Shown: piece after piece, positions 16,345 through 25,538 of the stretch
Position numbering within the stretch: the first letter of the stretch is position 1
Layout of the letters: each line of letters starts with the position of its first letter
Assembly (NCBI GenBank): GCA_046154695.1
Contig: JBJXFI010000151.1
Span: 1-30,680 of the forward strand
Reading direction: 5' to 3'
DNA: 30,680 nucleotides
From: DALYLB01 sp046154695
GTDB lineage: Bacteria; Acidobacteriota; Blastocatellia; RBC074
The notes under the pieces: model-generated
Seen by the model: the letters and a program-made list of their open reading frames with translations, nothing else
Told to the model about the DNA's origin: nothing
Database searches by the model: none
Program-made: the position numbers and the translations under genes

Positions 16345-17232
16345 ATGGGAAAATTGCAAGAGTGGAGGGAATGGATCGAACCGTTTCTGGAATACCCTTT
16401 ATTAAGGCTGGGCGGCGCGACGATTTCGTTGTGGACGTTCGTCTATTTTCTGCTGCTGCTGGTGCTGCTTTTTTTCTTCGCCGGCAAGTTGCGCAGCTGG
16501 CTGGTGCAGCGCGTGCTGGTCAGGACGAAGCTCGATCTGGGGGCGCGCCAGGCGATCGGGTCGATCACGCGGTATCTGCTGATCCTGATTGGGCTGCTCG
16601 TGGCGCTGCAAACCGTCGGCATCGATCTGACGACGCTCAATGTGATCGCCGGCGCGGTCGGCATCGGCGTCGGGTTCGGCCTGCAAAACATCGTCAACAA
16701 TTTCATCAGCGGATTGATCATTCTGTTCGAGCGCCCCATCAAGATCGGGGACCGCATCGAGGTCGCCGATGTGGACGGCGTTGTGACCGAGATCGGCGCG
16801 CGCAGCACCACGGTGCTCACCAACGACAAAATCTCGATCATCGTCCCCAACTCGAAATTCATCACCGACAACGTGACCAACTGGAGTCATACCGACCCGC
16901 GCGTCCGCTTTCACGTGAAGGTGGGCGTGGCCTATGGCAGCGATGCGCGGCAGGTCGAAAAACTGATGCTTGAGGTTGCCCGCGCCAATCCCAATGTCAT
17001 CGATGACCCGCCGCCGAAAGTCTGGTTTCGCGGCTTCGGCGACAGCAGCCTCCACTTCGAATTGCTGGCCTGGAACACCAATCTTGTCCACAGCAAGGGG
17101 CAGTTCCTCAGCGATCTGAACTACGGCATCTACGAAAAGTTCAAGGAGCACAACATCGAGATTCCGTTTCCGCAGCGCGATCTGCGCATTCGCGGTGGCG
17201 TGAAGGCGTTAACCGAAGCCCTGAAAGAATGA
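16345..17232 (+). CDS. mscS: Short MscS-type mechanosensitive channel
   Basis: 295 residues, the usual size of E. coli-type MscS. Three N-terminal membrane helices (about residues 25-120) end in the pore helix AGAVGIGVGFGLQNIVNNF. The beta domain begins LFERPIKIGDRIEV with the typical DGVVTEIGARST and PNSKFITDNVTNW motifs, followed by an alpha/beta cytoplasmic vestibule ending EIPFPQRDLRI. A strong ribosome-binding site (AAAGGAGG) precedes the ATG. The C-terminal half is clearly related to the large MscS protein at the window start. The gene is the first of two lying between inverted repeat copies. It would act as an osmotic safety valve. Confidence 0.94.
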   Translation: MGKLQEWREWIEPFLEYPLLRLGGATISLWTFVYFLLLLVLLFFFAGKLRSWLVQRVLVRTKLDLGARQAIGSITRYLLILIGLLVALQTVGIDLTTLNVIAGAVGIGVGFGLQNIVNNFISGLIILFERPIKIGDRIEVADVDGVVTEIGARSTTVLTNDKISIIVPNSKFITDNVTNWSHTDPRVRFHVKVGVAYGSDARQVEKLMLEVARANPNVIDDPPPKVWFRGFGDSSLHFELLAWNTNLVHSKGQFLSDLNYGIYEKFKEHNIEIPFPQRDLRIRGGVKALTEALKE

Positions 17233-17243
17233 AAAATCCTGAT

Positions 17244-17406
17244 GCTAACGGATTTTGTGGTTAGCCACGAACGGACACGAATGGACACGAATTTTTCCCG
17301 GCCCTCGAGCCTGGGCTCGAGCTCAATCGTGAACATTCGTGTTCATTGGTGGCGGATTTAACTTCATCAGGCGAGGGCCAAACACCCCGCCACAAAATCC
17401 GCTAGC
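17244..17406. repeat. Nested inverted-repeat element between mscS and the SLC13 gene
   Basis: Ends are 17-base inverted repeats with one mismatch: GCTAACGGATTTTGTGG (17244-17260) and CCACAAAATCCGCTAGC (17390-17406). Inside lie a second pair, CCACGAACGGACACGAATGG against ATTCGTGTTCATTGGTGG, and a perfect central palindrome (17304-17321, CTCGAGCC-TG-GGCTCGAG). The whole element could fold into one long arm. It has no coding frame. The CACGAA-CACGAA motif is of a kind I associate with dispersed repeats in environmental bacteria. It starts 11 bases after the mscS stop. Confidence 0.75.
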
Positions 17407-17432
17407 ACCAGAAATTTTGTTGTTTTGATCTA

Positions 17433-17453
17433 GCCGGCGCCGCGCGCGCCGGC
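17433..17453. other. GC-rich hairpin upstream of the SLC13 gene
   Basis: GCCGGCGC, loop CGCGC, GCGCCGGC: a perfect 8-bp stem. It lies 50 bases before the transporter start with no T-run. It may act as a structural or Rho-dependent stop for the upstream transcript. Confidence 0.45.
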
Positions 17454-17503
17454 AGAACCCTGGGATTCAAAATAGGCGTTGTAACCGGATCACCCCCCCA
17501 TCT

Positions 17504-19369
17504 ATGCCTGATATTTTATTGACTGCCGCCAATCTGAAGATCGCCGCAACGATTCTGATTCTCTTCATCGCGGTCTATAACTTCATTCGCGAAAAGATTC
17601 CGCCCGATTTGACGGCTCTGTTGTCATTGCTGGCCCTGCTCATCACGGGCATTCTGACGCCGACCGAGGCCTTCTCCGGCTTCAGCCACCCCGCGACGAT
17701 TTCGGTCGCGGCGGTGCTGGTCCTGTCGGCGGCGATTGAACGAACGGGCGCGCTGACCTTTGTGGCGCGGCGGGTGCTGGCGCCGATCGGCGGCTCGGAA
17801 TGGTTGCTGACCATGGTGATTATGCTGGTCATCGGGCTCCTTTCCGCATTCATCAACAACACGGCGGCGGTGGCGGTCTTCATCCCCATCGTTCTCGAGG
17901 TCTGCCGCCGCAGCGGGGCGAGTCCGGGACGCGTGCTGATGCCGATGGCGCACGCGGCGACCATCGGCGGAATGTGCACGCTGATCGGAACTTCGACCAA
18001 TCTGGTCGCGCACGAATTCGCCCGCGAGAAGGGATTACCGGGCTTTTCGATGTTCGAGCTCGGCCAGGTCGGCTTGCCGATGGTGGCGGTCAGCTTCGCC
18101 TACATGCTGCTGATCGGGCGCTGGTTTCTGCCGCACAGCAAGGCCGATGAGCAAACCTCCCTGCAGGTCGACGGCAAGTATCTTGCCGAACTGCTCCTGC
18201 AGCCGGCCGCGCCGTTGACCGGGCGCGAGCTGGCGGCGGTCCATTTTTCGCGTGATTTCGATGTCGATCTGGTCGGCATCATGCGCGGCGGACAGGTGCT
18301 GGATCAGGAAGCGCCCGGCCTCTTCTTTTGCGCGGGCGATTCGCTTTGGGTGCGCGGGCCGCTCGACAAGGTCCTGAAGCTGGCGGCGCAGGAAGGGATG
18401 GAACTGCATCGCCCCAAAAACCGCACGGCGCAAAATGTCACGTCCTGGCCCGGCACCTTGCGCCTGGTAACCGCGGATTCGCCGGACGCCGCCGCGCCCG
18501 AGGGCGGGAGCCTGCGATTGGGCGAGGTTGTTCTGTTGACGACATCGGGATTGATCGGACAGACGCTCAAGGACGCGCGTTTCGCGGAGCGCTTCGACAC
18601 GGTCGTGCTGGCCTTGCGCCGGCGCGGCGATCTGCGCGCGCGCCCCTCGATCACGCCCCTGCGCGCCGGCGATGTGCTGGTCGTCGAAGGAACGGCCGCC
18701 GCCCTGCAGGCGCTGGCCGAGTCACAGGGCTTTCTGGTGATCGGTTCGCCGCAACAGGCGGAACAGCGCCCGGGCAAGTTGATTTTTACGCTGCTTACGC
18801 TCGCGGGGGTCATCTCGCTGGTCTCGTTCGGCGTGCTGCCGATTGTCACGGCGGCAACGGCGGGATGCGTGCTTCTGATGCTGACCGGGTGCCTGCGCCC
18901 GCGGGAAGCCTATCAGGCCATCGACCTGAGTCTGGTCTTCCTGCTCGCCGGCTCGCTCGCGCTGGGCGTGGCGTTGGAAAAGACCGGCATCACGGTGCAC
19001 CTCGCCACGGGGCTGTCGCGCCTGACGGACGTCACCGGGCCGTATGTCGTGCTGGTCGCCTTCTTCCTCGTTTCGGTGATCATCTCCGAGCTGATGTCGA
19101 ACAGCGGCACCGTCGCGCTGCTCGGACCGGTGGCGCTCTCGACGGCGGCGCAGATGGGCATCAATCCGATGGCGCTGCTGGTCGCCGTGACCTTCGGCTC
19201 CTCGGCGGCGTTCGCCATGCCCATCGGCTATCAGACGAGCCTCATGATTTACGGGCCGGGCGGCTATCGCTTCAAGGATTTCGTCCGCATGGGGATCGCG
19301 CTCGATGTGATCCTGGCGGTGCTGGCGCTCTGGCTGATCCCGCGGTATTGGCCGCTCATCCTGCCCTGA
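17504..19369 (+). CDS. SLC13/DASS-type transporter with two RCK_C (TrkA-C) domains
   Basis: 621 residues. The first ~210 hold membrane helices with the DASS motifs INNTAAVAVFIPIVLEV and ATIGGMCTLIGTSTNLVAHE. Two cytoplasmic RCK_C domains follow (about 220-300, ending SLWVRGPLDKVLKLA, and about 315-410, with IGQTLKDARF and LRAGDVLVVEGTAAALQ). The second membrane half has MSNSGTVALLGPVALS and the conserved SSAAFAMPIGYQTSLMIYGP near the C-terminus. This is the usual layout of bacterial SLC13-like 'SAC1/TrkA-C' transporters that move sulfate, dicarboxylates or related anions with Na+. The ion cannot be assigned. There is no clear ribosome-binding site before the ATG at 17504. The inverted repeat copy B begins 69 bases after the stop. 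Confidence 0.9.
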   Translation: MPDILLTAANLKIAATILILFIAVYNFIREKIPPDLTALLSLLALLITGILTPTEAFSGFSHPATISVAAVLVLSAAIERTGALTFVARRVLAPIGGSEWLLTMVIMLVIGLLSAFINNTAAVAVFIPIVLEVCRRSGASPGRVLMPMAHAATIGGMCTLIGTSTNLVAHEFAREKGLPGFSMFELGQVGLPMVAVSFAYMLLIGRWFLPHSKADEQTSLQVDGKYLAELLLQPAAPLTGRELAAVHFSRDFDVDLVGIMRGGQVLDQEAPGLFFCAGDSLWVRGPLDKVLKLAAQEGMELHRPKNRTAQNVTSWPGTLRLVTADSPDAAAPEGGSLRLGEVVLLTTSGLIGQTLKDARFAERFDTVVLALRRRGDLRARPSITPLRAGDVLVVEGTAAALQALAESQGFLVIGSPQQAEQRPGKLIFTLLTLAGVISLVSFGVLPIVTAATAGCVLLMLTGCLRPREAYQAIDLSLVFLLAGSLALGVALEKTGITVHLATGLSRLTDVTGPYVVLVAFFLVSVIISELMSNSGTVALLGPVALSTAAQMGINPMALLVAVTFGSSAAFAMPIGYQTSLMIYGPGGYRFKDFVRMGIALDVILAVLALWLIPRYWPLILP

Positions 19370-19438
19370 CCTGCCGGAAATAGGAAAGCGAGAACGGATC
19401 AGGCGGCGCCTGTCCGAAAAAAAGCGGGAATATTGAAC

Positions 19439-19625
19439 TATAGCCGCTTGCATATGCATGCGCCCTGCTGCGTGATTCAAAAGATGAGAACGGAACAGAC
19501 GGAAATAACGGAATCGACAAAACCAAACAATCCAGGCTCCGTTTGTTCCGTTATTTCCGTCCATTTCGTTCTCCCGCCTCTTCTCGATGGCGAGTCGGGT
19601 CGCACGCAAGTGAAAACCGCTGTAG
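19439..19625 (-). repeat. Inverted-pair repeat, copy B, carrying an inserted hairpin
   Basis: Its two conserved blocks, 19439-19478 and 19582-19621, are the reverse complement of those in copy A. The middle differs: it holds an inverted repeat (left arm 19488-19513, right arm 19546-19571, 23 of 26 bases paired, the inner 16 perfect, 32-base loop). This makes copy B about 70 bases longer than copy A. Copy B fills most of the 340-base gap between the transporter and aminotransferase genes; no gene is visible in the rest. Confidence 0.82.
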
Positions 19626-19709
19626 GAGTTTCGAAGCCGGGCGGCGTGGTGGAATCCTGGGGGATGTTGCTTTGCGGGCGCGCCATTCAAATGCAGGGGA
19701 TCAAGGCAT

Positions 19710-20999
19710 ATGACAATGACGGATGAGTCGATCAACCCACGGGTGCGAACGCTGCGGCCTTCGGCCACGCTGGCGATGAATGAGAAGAGCGCGGAGCTGG
19801 CGCGGGCGGGGCGGACGGTTTATAAGCTCGGCTTCGGGCAGTCGCCCTTTCCGATTCCGCCCCCGGTTGTCGCGGCGCTCGGGGCGAACGCCTTCCAGAA
19901 GGATTACCTGCCGGTGAAGGGATTGCCGGCGCTGCGCGCCGCTGTGGCCGCGTTTCACCGCCGGTTTCACTGCCTTCCGGCCGCCGCCGAGGATATCCTG
20001 ATCGGCCCCGGATCGAAGGAGCTGATCTTTCTGGCGCAACTGGTTTGTCAGGCGGAGCTGCTGCTCCCCTCGCCGAGCTGGGTCTCATACGAACCGCAGG
20101 CCCAACTGCTCGGACTCAACGCGCGGTGGCTGCAAACCGGCAGGGCGGATGGTTGGCGGCTGCGGCCGGAGGAATTGGAAACGGCCTGCCGGACAGGCGC
20201 GGCGCGCCCGCGCCTGTTGATTCTCAACTATCCGAACAATCCGACGGGCCTGTCCTTCGATGAGGCGCAGCTTGAAGCACTGGCACGGGTGGCACGCAAG
20301 TACAGCCTGTTGATCGTTGCCGATGAAATATACGGCGAGTTGCATCACACCGGCCGTCACGTCTCGATCGCGCGGTTTTATCCTGAGGGCACGATTGTCA
20401 GCAGCGGCTTGAGCAAATGGTGCGGCGCGGGCGGCTGGCGGCTCGGCACGCTCTGCTTTCCGGCGGAGTTGCGCTGGATGCTCGACGCGATGGCTTGCGT
20501 GGCGAGCGAAACGTTTTCAGCGGTTGCGTCCCCCATTCAATACGCCGCCATCACGGCGTTTGAGCGCGATGAGGCGATTGAAGGCTATGTGCGGCAAACG
20601 CGGCGCATCGTGCGCGCGCTGGGAAAATATGTCAGCGGTCGATTACGGGCGGCGGGCGTGGACGCGCCCGCGCCCGATGGCGCGTTTTACCTGTTCCCCG
20701 ATTTCACGGCGCACGCCGCCGCCCTGCGCGCGCGTGGACCGAAGACCGGAGCCGGGTTCTGCGAACGCCTGCTGCAAGACACCGGCGTGGCGCTCCTGCC
20801 CGGCTCGGATTTTGGGCGGCCCGCCGACGAATTCACGTGCCGGCTGGCGTATGTGGATTTTGACGGCGAGGCCTGTCTGGCGGCGGCGCGCCGGGTTCCA
20901 CTCGAACAGGAACTCGACGAGGCCTTTCTTCGCGCGCATTGCGGCAGAGTGTTGACCGCGATCGAATTGATCGAGGATTGGCTGGGAGGTGCGGAATGA
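19710..20999 (+). CDS. Class I/II PLP-dependent aminotransferase
   Basis: 429 residues, fold type I. Visible motifs are NYPNNPTGLSF (substrate and PLP contacts), VADEIYGELHH (the Asp that binds the pyridine nitrogen plus Tyr), the Schiff-base lysine Lys236 in SSGLSKWCGAGGWRLG, and the C-terminal CRLAYVDFDGE, where Arg binds the substrate carboxylate. The size and motifs fit the aspartate-aminotransferase superfamily; the specific amino acid is not clear. The start MTMTDES at 19710 has only a weak ribosome-binding site. The stop overlaps the start of the GGT-family gene (ATGA at 20996-20999), so the two are translationally coupled, which hints at a shared amino-acid or glutamyl pathway. Confidence 0.9.
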   Translation: MTMTDESINPRVRTLRPSATLAMNEKSAELARAGRTVYKLGFGQSPFPIPPPVVAALGANAFQKDYLPVKGLPALRAAVAAFHRRFHCLPAAAEDILIGPGSKELIFLAQLVCQAELLLPSPSWVSYEPQAQLLGLNARWLQTGRADGWRLRPEELETACRTGAARPRLLILNYPNNPTGLSFDEAQLEALARVARKYSLLIVADEIYGELHHTGRHVSIARFYPEGTIVSSGLSKWCGAGGWRLGTLCFPAELRWMLDAMACVASETFSAVASPIQYAAITAFERDEAIEGYVRQTRRIVRALGKYVSGRLRAAGVDAPAPDGAFYLFPDFTAHAAALRARGPKTGAGFCERLLQDTGVALLPGSDFGRPADEFTCRLAYVDFDGEACLAAARRVPLEQELDEAFLRAHCGRVLTAIELIEDWLGGAE

Positions 21000-23122
21000 A
21001 ACGACGTCTTCGATGCCTGCCATTCATCCTGCTAGGCGCGCTTGCCGTCGGTCTGAGGGCGCAGCCCTCTGAAAAATTTGCCCATAGCCGGACAGGCATG
21101 GCGGCGACGGGTTCGACCCATGCGACGCAGGCGGCGGTGCGAATGCTGGAATCGGGCGGCAATGCGATCGACGCGGCCGCGGCGGCATGGTTTGCGCTCA
21201 TCGTCACCGATCCCGCGAATACGAGCCTCGGCGGACGCGCGCAGATTTTGCTGCGCCTGCGCAGCGGCGCGGTGATTGCGATTGACGGCGCAACCCGCGC
21301 GCCCGCGGGCGTCAACACCTTGCGCGATGAGGCCGATGTTCGCGCCGGCTATGCGATTGTGCCAGTGCCGGGAGGCCTGGCGGCGGTCGCCGAAATGGTG
21401 CGCGGGCATGGCAGGCTGAAACTGGCGGATGTGATGAAGCCCGCGATTGTGCTGGCGGAAGACGGGTTCATCGTACCGCCGCGCCTGGCGGCCGCCTGGC
21501 GGCAAACCCGCGCCGCGCTGGCCAAAAATCCGGGCGCGGCGAAAAACTTTCTCAAGCCGGACGGCGCGGCGTGGCAGGCGGGGGAGGTCTTTCGCCAGCC
21601 CAATCTCGCGCGCGTGCTGCGCCAGATCGCGGCCCGGGGCGTGGCGGTCTTCTATCGCGGGGAGGTCGCCGATGCGATGGCCCGCGACATCGCGGAAAAC
21701 GGCGGCTTCGTGCAAAAGCGGGATTTGCGGATCTATCGCGCGCAGCCCGGCGTGGTCGTGCGCGCCAATTATCGCGGTCACCTGGTCGTTTCCGCCGGAG
21801 GCCGCGCCTGGGGCAACACGCTCTCGGAAATGCTCAACATCCTCGCGCATTTCACGCTCGAACGAGCCGAGCCCGCCGCGGATGAGATCGAATTGCTGGC
21901 GCGGGTGATGGCGCAGGCGATGGAAGACCGCCCGCAGGAGATCGGCACGCTCAAGCCCAAGCCCAACGGCTATCCGCTGCGGATGATCTCTTCGCCCGCC
22001 TTCGCCGCCGGGCGCGCTGAATTGATTCGCAGGGCATTGCCGGCGGGCGAAAAGCTCCCCGTCCCAAATGAGCAGGAAATTCGCGACACCACGCATCTGT
22101 CGGTCATGGACGCGTCGGGGAACGCGGTTTCATTGACGACCTCGATCGGGCCTTCCTTCGGCGCCCGCGTCGCCGCGCCGGAACTCGGCTTTCTCTACGC
22201 GCACAGCTACAGGATGCGTTCCGACCCGACGCCCTACGCGCGCGATTTGACCGAAATGACCCCCACGATCGTTCTTCGACAAAATCAGCCCGTGCTCGCC
22301 CTGGGCGGCGCCGGCAGCGAACGCATCCCCACCGCGATCCTTCAGGTCCTCATCAATGTGATCGACCGTGAATGGACGCTGGAGCAGGCGATGCGCGCGC
22401 CACGAATCTTCTGCCTGAACCGGAAACTGCGATTGCCTCACGGGCTTCCTCCCGCGTTGATCCCGGTCCTGCGCGCACGCGGTTTCGAGATCGAAATGGT
22501 CGCGGCCGATGCCTCCCGTCATCAGGGGCTGGTCCATGCCGTGCAGTTCGATCCGAAGACCAATACCTGGTTCGGCGCGGCCGACCCCGGCGACAGCGGC
22601 AGCGCGGCGGGGCCGGCGCGGCGAATCGCAAAACGCTCTCAGGCGTCAATACGACAGGCGAAAACAGCGCTGAAATCATCAACATCGACAGACCATTCAG
22701 CCATGCAACGACAGGAGATCGCTCCGCCACCGCGGTCGATTCACCACTCTCCCGTGCGATCCCAGGCGAAATCCCGCAGCCGGGTGATGAGTTCTTCCGT
22801 CAGTCTTCGTCCGTCGGAGCAGGCAAGATTCGAGGCGACGTGTTTCGTGGAGCGCATGCCGGGAATCACGGTGCTGACGGCGTTGTGCGTGAGCGTGAAC
22901 CGGAGGGCGAGTTCGGCGAGCGTCGCGGCTTCGGGGCCGAGCAGCGATTTCAGCCGTTCGACGCGGTCGAAGACCTCCTGCTTGCGGTCGCCCCGGAAGA
23001 ACCAGGTGCGGAAGTCGGATTCGGGGAAGACCGTGTCGGGGCGAATCGCGCCGGTCAGACCGCCCTCATCGAAGGGGACGCGCGCCAGCACGCCGATGTT
23101 GTGTTTCCGGCATGCGGGATAG
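20996..23122 (+). CDS. Gamma-glutamyltranspeptidase-family protein with stop-less tail
   Basis: Starts at the ATG overlapping the previous stop. A signal peptide (LPFILLGALAVGL, cleavage near RAQP) sends it to the periplasm. The Ntn-hydrolase core reads THATQAAVRMLESGGNAIDA, then PVPGGLAAV, then the self-cleavage nucleophile Thr365 in DTTHLSVMD, GNAVSLTTSIGPSFGARV, and a C-terminal AADPGDSGSAAG near residue 535, where the family normally ends. Active GGTs read 'DxRExAP' near residue 99; here the substrate-binding Arg is replaced (IDGATRAP), so acceptor or donor binding may differ. No stop follows the natural end. The frame stays open for ~173 more low-complexity codons, antisense to the aldo/keto reductase, until 23122. 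A sequencing or natural frameshift near 22600 is possible; one alternative frame stops at 22671-22673. Confidence 0.75.
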   Translation: MKRRLRCLPFILLGALAVGLRAQPSEKFAHSRTGMAATGSTHATQAAVRMLESGGNAIDAAAAAWFALIVTDPANTSLGGRAQILLRLRSGAVIAIDGATRAPAGVNTLRDEADVRAGYAIVPVPGGLAAVAEMVRGHGRLKLADVMKPAIVLAEDGFIVPPRLAAAWRQTRAALAKNPGAAKNFLKPDGAAWQAGEVFRQPNLARVLRQIAARGVAVFYRGEVADAMARDIAENGGFVQKRDLRIYRAQPGVVVRANYRGHLVVSAGGRAWGNTLSEMLNILAHFTLERAEPAADEIELLARVMAQAMEDRPQEIGTLKPKPNGYPLRMISSPAFAAGRAELIRRALPAGEKLPVPNEQEIRDTTHLSVMDASGNAVSLTTSIGPSFGARVAAPELGFLYAHSYRMRSDPTPYARDLTEMTPTIVLRQNQPVLALGGAGSERIPTAILQVLINVIDREWTLEQAMRAPRIFCLNRKLRLPHGLPPALIPVLRARGFEIEMVAADASRHQGLVHAVQFDPKTNTWFGAADPGDSGSAAGPARRIAKRSQASIRQAKTALKSSTSTDHSAMQRQEIAPPPRSIHHSPVRSQAKSRSRVMSSSVSLRPSEQARFEATCFVERMPGITVLTALCVSVNRRASSASVAASGPSSDFSRSTRSKTSCLRSPRKNQVRKSDSGKTVSGRIAPVRPPSSKGTRASTPMLCFRHAG

Positions 23123-23706
23123 AGTTCGTTCTCGGGCGCCTGTTCGAAGATATTGTAGATGACCTGCACGGTGTCGATATAGCCGAGGCTGAGAACCTCC
23201 AGGCCGTTGGCCGGCTGATAGTCGTTGATCGAGATGCCGAAATAGCGAACCTTGCCGTCTTCGCGGAGTTTCATCATCGCGTCGAGCCATTCGTTCTGAT
23301 GGGCCCAGTTGTCGTGCCAGACATGAAGCTGCTGGATGTCGATCGTCTGGACGCCGAGGTTGCGCAGGCTCTGTTCGGTGCATTCGATGATGTAATCGTA
23401 GCTGAAGACTTCCTGCAGCGGCAGGGCACGGGCGGGCCATTCCCGGTTTTTGGGCGGGATCTTCGTGGCGATGTGGATCCGCTCCTTGCGGGAGCGGACG
23501 ACCTCGCCGACGATGCGTTCGCTGTGCCCGTCGCCGTATGCGAGCGCGGTGTCGATGAAGTTCAGTCCCTGATCGATGGCGAGGTTGAGCGCTCGCCGGG
23601 CCTCCTGATCATCGCCTCCCGTCCATTGAACTCCCCCCAGCCCCCACGCGCCATAGCCAATCTCGGAAATCTGAATGCCGGTTCTGCCAAGCGTACGATA
23701 TTTCAT
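22741..23706 (-). CDS. Aldo/keto reductase
   Basis: 321 residues starting MKYRTLGRTGIQISEIGYGA at 23706, with a GAGGTG ribosome-binding site 5-6 bases upstream. The (beta/alpha)8 NAD(P)H-dependent oxidoreductase tetrad is visible: Asp52 and Tyr57 (NFIDTALAYGDGHSE), Lys82 (ATKIPP) and His128 (QQLHVWHDNW). The C-terminal part has LRFTLTHNAVSTVIPGM, the usual cofactor-binding loop. The substrate is not known; relatives reduce sugar aldehydes or ketones. The frame is open upstream to 24039, but that stretch is antisense to DUF969. It converges with the GGT-family gene and diverges from DUF969, sharing a 79-base promoter gap (23707-23785). Confidence 0.92.
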   Translation of the reverse strand: MKYRTLGRTGIQISEIGYGAWGLGGVQWTGGDDQEARRALNLAIDQGLNFIDTALAYGDGHSERIVGEVVRSRKERIHIATKIPPKNREWPARALPLQEVFSYDYIIECTEQSLRNLGVQTIDIQQLHVWHDNWAHQNEWLDAMMKLREDGKVRYFGISINDYQPANGLEVLSLGYIDTVQVIYNIFEQAPENELYPACRKHNIGVLARVPFDEGGLTGAIRPDTVFPESDFRTWFFRGDRKQEVFDRVERLKSLLGPEAATLAELALRFTLTHNAVSTVIPGMRSTKHVASNLACSDGRRLTEELITRLRDFAWDRTGEW

Positions 23707-23772
23707 TGCCGCACCTCGATGATGAATGGTATCAATGCGCATCGATTTACACATTCCCGGGAATGGAATGTC

Positions 23773-23780
23773 AAGGAGGG
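23773..23780 (+). promoter_or_regulatory. Shine-Dalgarno deciding a GTG start for DUF969
   Basis: AAGGAGGG lies 5 bases before the GTG at 23786. This favours that GTG over in-frame upstream ATGs at 23726 and 23768. Confidence 0.65.
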
Positions 23781-23785
23781 CCGTC

Positions 23786-24519
<734 letters not shown>

Positions 24520-24523
<4 letters not shown>

Positions 24524-25470
24524 TGGCCGCGATCTTCAGCCTTGAGACGGTCTACATTCTGACCGGAATCGTTCTGATCGCCTTTTCGATATCGACGTTC
24601 GCGGATGGGGCGAACCCGCGGCGAATCGGCAGCGGCTGTTTCTGGCTGCTGCTGGGAATCGTCTTCGCGTGCGGGAGCGCGCTTCCGCACTGGGCGACGG
24701 GATTGCTCGTGCTCGTGATGGTGGCGCTGGATGGTTTCGGGCAGGTCGGCCGCGGGGCGGCTCCATTGCGGGAGGCGGGGGCCGGGGTGACGGGGCCGAG
24801 CCCGTTCGGCAATCGTATTTTTCTTCCCGTGATCGCGATCCCGGCGGTGACCTTCGCCTTCGCGCTGGCGTTTCGCGGTCTTGGGCTCGACGCGAACCGG
24901 GGAGCGCTCATCGGGCTTGGGATCGGCGGCGTGGCCGCGATGATCCTCGCGGTTCGATTGACGGGGAGCGGCGTGAAGTCCCTGCTGAATGAAGGCCGCC
25001 GGCTCAACGAGGCCATGGGCGCCGTCAATATCCTGCCGCAACTGCTGGCCTCGCTCGGCGTGATCTTCACCGCGGCCGGGGTCGGCAAGCTGATCGCCGC
25101 GGGAATCACCCAGGTCGTCCCGGCCAACAACCTCTTTCTGCTCGTGCTGGCCAACTGTCTCGGCATGGCGCTCTTCACCATTGTGATGGGCAACTCCTTC
25201 GCCGCCTTTCCCGTGATCGCCACCGGCGTGCTCGTTCCGCTGATCATCAAACCGTTCGGCGTCGATCCGGCGATGGCGGCGATCATCACGCTCACCGCCG
25301 GATCGAGCGGGACCCTGATGACGCCCATGGCCGCCAACTTCAATATCGTGCCGGCCGCCCTGCTGGAGATGCGCGACCCGTACGGCGTAATCAAATTTCA
25401 ACTGCCTCTCGCCCTAACGCTCTGGTCTTTTCACGTGGTATTGTTATGGGCGCTGGTCAGATTTTCATGA
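24520..25470 (+). CDS. DUF979-family membrane protein
   Basis: 316 residues from MMAAIFSLETVYILTGIVLI; a second in-frame ATG is at 24523. About nine membrane helices; characteristic stretches are GVGKLIAAGITQVVPANN, MGNSFAAFPVIATGVLVP and TAGSSGTLMTPMAANFNIVP near the C-terminus. The Gly/Ser/Thr-rich motifs and paired architecture look like a transporter subunit. The reading frame is open far upstream to 22372, but that part is antisense to the aldo/keto reductase, and the DUF969 stop/start overlap fixes the real start. Its stop overlaps an ATG at 25467 in the next gene's frame, so all three may be coupled. Confidence 0.88.
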
Positions 25471-25481
25471 AGAAAACCGGC

Positions 25482-25516
25482 GGAGTTTCGTTCGGAGTTC
25501 CGCCGAACGAAACTCC
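25482..25516. other. Perfect 14-bp hairpin between DUF979 and the peptidase
   Basis: GGAGTTTCGTTCGG (25482-25495) pairs with CCGAACGAAACTCC (25503-25516) around a 7-base loop. It lies 11 bases after the DUF979 stop and 22 bases before the likely peptidase ATG. No T-run follows, so it is more likely mRNA stability or start-site control than a classic terminator. If translation starts at 25467 the hairpin is coding. Confidence 0.6.
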
Positions 25517-25538
25517 AAACATTTCCCAGGGAACCCCA

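Noticed and set aside
17433..17453. GC hairpin as an intrinsic terminator
   Set aside because: Strong stem but no T-run on either strand, so it is listed only as a hairpin.
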